Below, one piece after another: positions 4,328-6,417 of a DNA stretch of 6,417 nucleotides (position 1 is its first letter; every line of letters starts with the position of its first letter). Below the pieces are notes generated by a model that was given only the letters and a program-made list of their open reading frames with translations, was not told where the DNA came from and made no database searches. This stretch comes from an uncultured Eubacteriales bacterium (GTDB taxonomy: Bacteria > Bacillota_A > Clostridia > Oscillospirales > Oscillospiraceae): NCBI GenBank assembly GCA_949739085.1, contig CATIYU010000115.1, positions 1-6,417 of the forward strand. Direction: 5' to 3'. The translations under genes and the position numbers were made by a program.

Positions 4328-4544
4328 ATAAGCTGTCCTGGCCTGCCCGGGCGAAGAGGACATCGTGTGCCATGTCTGGGAAAAAGCGGTTCCTAATTTC
4401 TGAAACCTCTGGCCAAGTAAATGGGACGCGACCGGACAGCTTGTTGTTCAACGATTTGTTGCAAACATGGATGCTCTCAGCGATAGCCTTTTTCTTGATT
4501 CCACGACCGGCAATCTCTCTTTCAAGAGTTGGGTAATATACCAT
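4326..4544 (-). CDS. Cro-like XRE helix-turn-helix regulator
   Basis: A 72-aa protein and the first gene of the leftward operon. Residues about 5-58 look like a single five-helix XRE domain: LEREIAGRGIKKKAIAESIH, then VCNKSLNNKLSGRVPFTWPE, then VSEIRNRFF. The recognition helix is about residues 28-37. It has no dimerisation or cleavage domain, as in Cro. I chose the ATG at 4542-4544 because GGAGGT (4552-4557) lies 7 bp before it; the in-frame ATG at 4559 would place that ribosome site inside the gene. Divergent placement from the repressor, with operator-like sites between, supports a lytic-state regulator that competes for those sites. The base composition is more AT-rich than in the genes further left. 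Confidence 0.8.
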   Translation of the reverse strand: MVYYPTLEREIAGRGIKKKAIAESIHVCNKSLNNKLSGRVPFTWPEVSEIRNRFFPDMAHDVLFARAGQDSL

Positions 4545-4558
4545 TTGCTTTACCTCCA

Positions 4559-4574
4559 TTTCCGTAAACGGTAA
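4559..4574. promoter_or_regulatory. Operator O1, TTNCCG-N4-CGGNAA type
   Basis: TTTCCGTAAACGGTAA is an imperfect palindrome 14 bp before the cro-like start codon, within the predicted leader of the leftward transcript. It matches O2 at 4634-4649 in both half-sites. Binding here would block leftward transcription or elongation. Confidence 0.65.
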
Positions 4575-4584
4575 TTGTAATTGC

Positions 4585-4613
4585 GGTATATTCTACTTAG
4601 CGGGAATTGTCAA
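4585..4613 (-). promoter_or_regulatory. Leftward early promoter (PR-type)
   Basis: The -35 box TTGACA (4608-4613) is perfect, the spacer is 17 bp, and the -10 box is TATACC (4585-4590). It drives the cro-like gene and the whole leftward operon, with a predicted start near 4578. The spacer contains a degenerate operator half-site, so repression by steric block is expected. Confidence 0.8.
4591..4606. promoter_or_regulatory. Degenerate operator in the leftward promoter spacer
   Basis: TTCTACTTAGCGGGAA keeps one good half (CGGGAA) and the outer TT of the other. Its centre is 32 bp from O1 and 43 bp from O2, close to three and four helical turns, which favours a real, weaker third site. Confidence 0.45.
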
Positions 4614-4633
4614 TATGTTTTTGAAAACTTCCA

Positions 4634-4649
4634 TTTCCGAATACGGGAA
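4634..4649. promoter_or_regulatory. Operator O2, TTNCCG-N4-CGGNAA type
   Basis: TTTCCGAATACGGGAA lies 8 bp upstream of the repressor promoter -35 box and about 20 bp upstream of the leftward -35 box. This position suits both activation of the repressor promoter and repression of the leftward one. Confidence 0.65.
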
Positions 4650-4657
4650 TTTTTTTC

Positions 4658-4686
4658 TTGCGCTTTTTTATCTCTTATGCTATAGT
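4658..4686 (+). promoter_or_regulatory. Rightward repressor promoter (PRM-type)
   Basis: The -35 box is TTGCGC (4658-4663, weak), the spacer is 17 bp, and the -10 box is TATAGT (4681-4686). A start near 4693 would give a leader of only about 14 nt that still contains the AAAGGGGG ribosome site. A weak -35 box beside an operator is typical of a promoter that needs the repressor for activity. Confidence 0.6.
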
Positions 4687-4706
4687 TATAGAAAGGGGGT
4701 GTAGGA

Positions 4707-5153
4707 ATGTGGCTTGAAACATTTAATGAAATGCGAAAAAAATCCGGTATGAGCCTTGATGAAATAAGTGAAAAATCTGGTGTTCCCAAAGGAACCCTTG
4801 CAAAAATCACATCCGGAATTACAAAAGCTCCTGCGCTAGAAACCATGAAGAGCCTTGTGTACGCAATGGGGTACACATTAAGAGACTTGGACGACGGCCT
4901 TGATGGAAGCGATAATTTTAGTGTTGAGGAAAAAGCCCGTATAAAAAAATACCGCCTCCTTTCCCCAAACTGGAAGGAAGCGGTAGACGCTGTATTAGAT
5001 ATAGGGTATCGGGAGTATGAGGAACAGCAGGCCGCCCGCAAGGAAGAACTGGAACCGGCCGACCGCGAGCTGAAAGAGGAACAAGCCGCCGTTCTGTGGG
5101 AGAGCCGTGGGGGAACCGGAGGCGGCGGAAGAAATCATGCCGGATACCGCTGA
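4707..5153 (+). CDS. Phage repressor, N-terminal XRE half (separated by a frameshift)
   Basis: A 148-aa open frame. Residues 1-60 are an XRE helix-turn-helix (METFNEMR-type start, then MSLDEISEKSGVPKGTLAKI with the recognition helix near 28-38). Residues about 100-127 are a charged linker helix. After residue 134 the frame becomes low-complexity (GGTGGGGRNHAGYR), which marks it as read out of frame. AAAGGGGG lies 7 bp before the ATG. It is the lysogeny repressor by position: divergent from the Cro-like gene, with operators between. If one G were removed from the five-G run at 5109-5113, it would join the S24 half into a single protein of about 275 aa. As it stands, the cell would make a DNA-binding half without its dimerisation domain unless frameshifting occurs. 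Confidence 0.8.
   Translation: MWLETFNEMRKKSGMSLDEISEKSGVPKGTLAKITSGITKAPALETMKSLVYAMGYTLRDLDDGLDGSDNFSVEEKARIKKYRLLSPNWKEAVDAVLDIGYREYEEQQAARKEELEPADRELKEEQAAVLWESRGGTGGGGRNHAGYR
5107..5113 (+). other. Frameshift site in the repressor (GTG followed by GGGG)
   Basis: The XRE frame stays open to 5153 and the S24 frame is open from 5074, so the shift must fall between them. The run of five G at 5109-5113 is the natural point. With four G the frame reads ESRGEPEAAEEIMPD without a break. GGG followed by GGA would also allow tRNA-Gly to re-pair one base downstream. A sequencing error, a phase-variable tract, a decayed gene or programmed +1 slippage are all possible. Confidence 0.7.
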
Positions 5154-5535
5154 AATGTTGGTCTACGTCAATCCCGCCGCTGCCGGTACGCCGCTGTATG
5201 CTGAGAGCGATTTTGAGCGGCTGAGGTTTCCAGCAGACGAAGTGCCTTGCGGCGCGGATTTTGGCATCAGAATTTCCGGCCAGTCTATGGAGCCGACTGT
5301 TCTGGACGGTTCTATTGTCTGGGTGCGCAAGGTGCTGGGAATGCCGAATGGTACTGTTGGCGTGTTTATGCTGAATGATTCAGCCGTATGCAAGCGGTTC
5401 TTCAAAGGGCCGGACGGCTCTGTGCGGCTGGAATCGGACAACCCGGAGTTCCCTGATGTACCAGTGACGGAATTCGATGCGTTTGTCGTGGTCGGGGAGG
5501 TGATCGGGACTGCGCCGCCACTCGTTAGAAGGTAG
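5107..5535 (+). CDS. Phage repressor, C-terminal S24/LexA-like self-cleaving half
   Basis: A 142-aa open frame read from GTG at 5107. It has every feature of the S24 domain: an Ala26-Gly27 cleavage site in NPAAAGTPLY, the nucleophile Ser60 in RISGQSMEPTVLDGS, and the general-base Lys96 in SAVCKRFFKG. It ends with the usual strands VRLESDNPEFPDV and FVVVGEVIG. In known repressors RecA-DNA filaments stimulate cutting at Ala-Gly, freeing the lytic promoter. GGGAGA lies 3-4 bp before the GTG and is a poor ribosome site; ATG 5137 is an alternative start. The frame differs by +1 from the XRE half and overlaps it by 47 nt. The domain itself looks intact and under selection. It is most likely the second half of one frameshifted gene and less likely a separate gene. 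Confidence 0.8.
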   Translation: MGEPEAAEEIMPDTAEMLVYVNPAAAGTPLYAESDFERLRFPADEVPCGADFGIRISGQSMEPTVLDGSIVWVRKVLGMPNGTVGVFMLNDSAVCKRFFKGPDGSVRLESDNPEFPDVPVTEFDAFVVVGEVIGTAPPLVRR

Positions 5536-5655
5536 TTGAAACGGCAGAACCAGGAGCTGGCCGCGAACGTCGCGGCCATGGAGGAAGAAGACGCTTTACA
5601 CGGGCTTACGGACGTATCCTCAAAGGTCACCCTCGGTATCCGTTGGGAATTTTAG
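5536..5655 (+). pseudogene. Coding-like in-frame segment directly after the repressor stop
   Basis: Immediately after the TAG at 5533-5535 the same frame stays open for 39 codons: LKRQNQELAANVAAMEEEDA, then LHGLTDVSSKVTLGIRWEF and a stop. The start looks like a heptad-rich coiled coil and not random sequence. TTG at 5536 could start it, but the AAGG is only 3 nt away. It may be the tail of a displaced gene, a C-terminal extension cut off by the stop, or chance. No family recognised. Confidence 0.25.
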
Positions 5656-5701
5656 TCCGGCCAAAAAGTTAAAATAATAGCCCCACTGTTTGGGAAAAGG
5701 C

Positions 5702-5730
5702 TTAACATACTCTATGGAGTATGTTATAAT
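5702..5730 (+). promoter_or_regulatory. Strong rightward promoter overlapped by a palindrome
   Basis: The -35 box TTAACA (5702-5707) matches 5 of 6, the spacer is 17 bp, and the -10 box TATAAT (5725-5730) is perfect. It would drive the 51-aa gene and probably the ribbon-helix-helix and integrase genes. Confidence 0.8.
5704..5725. promoter_or_regulatory. Perfect 9-bp-arm palindrome, likely operator
   Basis: AACATACTC (5704-5712), TATG, GAGTATGTT (5717-5725). It fills the whole space between the -35 and -10 boxes and touches both, so a protein bound here would shut the promoter. It is unrelated to the TTNCCG operators, so a different regulator is expected. The ribbon-helix-helix protein encoded downstream is one candidate. 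Confidence 0.75.
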
Positions 5731-5780
5731 TGATATTGTCAGAAGGGGCAAGCCGATTGACGAATTAAGGAGGAAAGGAC

Positions 5781-5936
5781 ATGAACACTATGACGGACAA
5801 GCAAATGCAGTTCATCGCCTGGCTGATCACCACGGCAACCGACAAGTGCAAGGACATGGATGAGGTCCGCAAGATGAATGAGGAGATCCGGAGGCATTCC
5901 GCCGGATTCAAGGAAGAACCCGAAGAAGAAAAGTGA
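5781..5936 (+). CDS. 51-aa hypothetical protein, helical with acidic tail
   Basis: Reads MNTMTDKQMQFIAWLITTAT, then DKCKDMDEVRKMNEEIRRHS and AGFKEEPEEEK. The first 20 residues form an amphipathic helix, followed by a charged helix and a Glu-rich tail. Small proteins with MTDKQM(Q)FIxWLI and CKDMDEx(R)KM are common near repressors in clostridial mobile elements, with no known function. AAGGAGG lies 7 bp before the ATG, and the strong promoter at 5702-5730 is 50 nt upstream. A hairpin terminator or attenuator begins 8 nt after the stop. Confidence 0.75.
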   Translation: MNTMTDKQMQFIAWLITTATDKCKDMDEVRKMNEEIRRHSAGFKEEPEEEK

Positions 5937-5943
5937 AGAAAGA

Positions 5944-5969
5944 GGGGCGGACTTGCCTCCGCCCCTTTT
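5944..5969 (+). terminator. Hairpin terminator or attenuator after the 51-aa gene
   Basis: GGGGCGGA (5944-5951), loop CTTGCC, TCCGCCCC (5958-5965), TTTT. The T run is short, so readthrough into the ribbon-helix-helix gene, whose ribosome site begins 5 nt later, is likely. This would set the level of the downstream genes. Confidence 0.65.
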
Positions 5970-5988
5970 CACAGGGGAGGTAAACTGT

Positions 5989-6174
5989 TTGGACGAACAT
6001 AGAAAAACACATACCAGCTCGGCGGTAAAGCGGCGTTACAATCAAAAGGCATATAAATCCATTACCGTACAGGTTAAACCGGAGCTGGCAGAACACATCC
6101 AGAAGTATAAGGAACAGGAAGGAATCAGTATGTCAGAGCTGCTACTGCGCGCGATGGATGCATTGGCAAAGTAA
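5989..6174 (+). CDS. Ribbon-helix-helix (Arc/MetJ-type) DNA-binding protein, TTG start
   Basis: A 61-aa protein reading MDEHRKTHTSSAVKRRYNQK, then AYKSITVQVKPELAEHIQKY and KEQEGISMSELLLRAMDALA. YKSITVQVKPE is the DNA-contacting beta strand, followed by helix LAEHIQKYKEQEG and helix SMSELLLRAMDALA; this order is the classic ribbon-helix-helix fold, which binds as a dimer of dimers. The frame is open back to 5878, but that part crosses the terminator. TTG at 5989 sits exactly 8 nt after GGGGAGG, so I take it as the start, and no ATG in frame has a comparable site. It may regulate the palindromic promoter at 5704-5725 or assist the integrase. Both ideas are inference. Confidence 0.8.
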   Translation: MDEHRKTHTSSAVKRRYNQKAYKSITVQVKPELAEHIQKYKEQEGISMSELLLRAMDALAK

Positions 6175-6178
6175 AAAA

Positions 6179-6209
6179 CCGCCCCCGGTACTCGCAATAC
6201 CGGGAGCGG
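6179..6209 (-). terminator. Hairpin terminator facing left
   Basis: Arms CCGC-C-CCCGGTA and TACCGGG-A-GCGG pair over 11 bp with one C/A mismatch. Read leftward the stem is followed by TTTTTT; read rightward it is followed by CAAAAA. It is therefore a strong terminator for leftward transcription, and the rightward ribbon-helix-helix transcript would pass it or end only weakly. Confidence 0.65.
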
Positions 6210-6215
6210 CAAAAA

Positions 6216-6253
6216 GGGCAGTAAGTTTTGCGGGCCTACTGCCCTTCTATTTT
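6216..6253. terminator. Second hairpin, bidirectional terminator
   Basis: GGGCAGTA (6216-6223) pairs with TACTGCCC (6237-6244). Rightward it is followed by TTCTATTTT, leftward by TTTTTG. It lies between the ribbon-helix-helix gene and the integrase, so it probably separates their expression, or lowers integrase level by readthrough. Confidence 0.65.
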
Positions 6254-6279
6254 ACCATATGAATAGGAGGAAAATCAAG

Positions 6280-6417
6280 ATGAAGCGGGTATTTTTATAC
6301 GTCCGGGTCAGCACGGAGGAGCAAGCCATCCACGGCCTGTCCATCGAAGCCCAGACCGCCGCCCTGGAGGAGTGGGCCAAATCCAACGGCCATCAGGTTG
6401 TGGGCGTCTACACCGAC
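6280..6417 (+). CDS. Large-type serine site-specific recombinase (integrase), N-terminus only
   Basis: 46 codons are present before the right edge. MKRVFLYVRVSTEEQAIHGL is the signature of the resolvase/invertase catalytic domain: YVRVS carries the nucleophile Ser11 and the arginine two residues before it, followed by TEEQ. Then SIEAQTAALEEWAKSNGHQV matches the first helix (S-[IL]-[ED]-x-Q) seen in large serine integrases. This enzyme integrates and, with a directionality factor, excises the element. AGGAGG lies 7-8 bp before the ATG at 6280-6282. Being near the end of the module, the attachment site is probably just outside the window. The small-resolvase alternative cannot be excluded from 46 residues. 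Confidence 0.88.
   Translation, partial: MKRVFLYVRVSTEEQAIHGLSIEAQTAALEEWAKSNGHQVVGVYTD

Noticed and set aside
4610..5041. 143-codon minus-strand open frame
   Set aside because: Crosses the divergent promoter and operators and is antisense to the XRE half, which has clear homology.
5163..5630. 155-codon minus-strand open frame
   Set aside because: Antisense to the S24 domain, whose catalytic motifs are on the plus strand; Ser/Thr-rich shadow.
5656..5701. Possible structured element or attachment site between the repressor and the next promoter
   Set aside because: Only a 4-bp CCCA/TGGG stem is visible, with no direct repeats; no attachment core can be identified without the other junction.
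6228..6256. Possible separate integrase promoter (TTGCGG, 17 bp, TTTACC)
   Set aside because: The -10 box matches only half of the consensus and the -35 box lies in a terminator loop; not strong enough to annotate.

Overview
The window looks like the immunity, early-lytic and integration region of a temperate phage (prophage) or phage-like element from a low-to-mid GC Gram-positive host. A gut member of the Clostridia (Oscillospiraceae-like) is the best guess. The basis is strong AGGAGG-type ribosome sites, dense runs of very small genes with ATGA-type overlaps, a Rha-family antirepressor, a DUF6948-like protein, an S24/LexA-like repressor and a serine integrase. The taxonomic call is inference.

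Layout. Positions 1-4544 are a leftward (minus-strand) early/lytic operon. In transcription order it holds a Cro-like XRE regulator, the Rha antirepressor, a 68-aa helical protein, an 84-aa protein with an AT-hook-like tail, a 55-aa Cys-rich protein, a 95-aa protein, a DUF6948-like protein, a 14-aa Gly/Tyr/Asp micro-ORF, two 48-aa proteins, a hexapeptide-repeat protein, a membrane-anchored 3D-domain protein, a 65-aa Cys-rich zinc-type protein, and the first 27 codons of an SbcC/RecF-like ATPase that runs off the left edge. Positions 4545-4706 are the divergent switch. A minus promoter and a plus promoter sit among three sites related to TTNCCG-N4-CGGNAA, one of them degenerate. From 4707 the plus strand carries the repressor, split by a frameshift into an XRE half and an S24 half. 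After it come a palindromic promoter, a 51-aa protein, a ribbon-helix-helix protein read from a TTG start, two hairpin terminators, and the start of a serine recombinase that runs off the right edge.

How it works together (inference). The repressor would hold the leftward promoter off, and DNA damage would trigger self-cleavage at its Ala-Gly site. The Cro-like protein and Rha would then favour the lytic state, with the small proteins and ATPase serving early host takeover and recombination. The rightward genes serve integration and lysogeny.

The most unusual signal is a repeated unit. Each of the three long gaps in the leftward operon (about 83-290, 1846-1997 and 3526-3641) contains a good plus-strand sigma-A promoter with a 17-bp spacer. 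Each promoter is followed by about 60-75 nt with a TTGCCCC motif and then a GC-rich hairpin with T residues. These look like three short antisense or trans-acting RNAs of one type. Next in interest are the frameshifted repressor with an intact cleavage site and catalytic dyad, the Gly-rich micro-ORF with an excellent ribosome site, the 54-bp higher-order repeat in the hexapeptide protein, and a perfect 11-bp inverted repeat inside rha.
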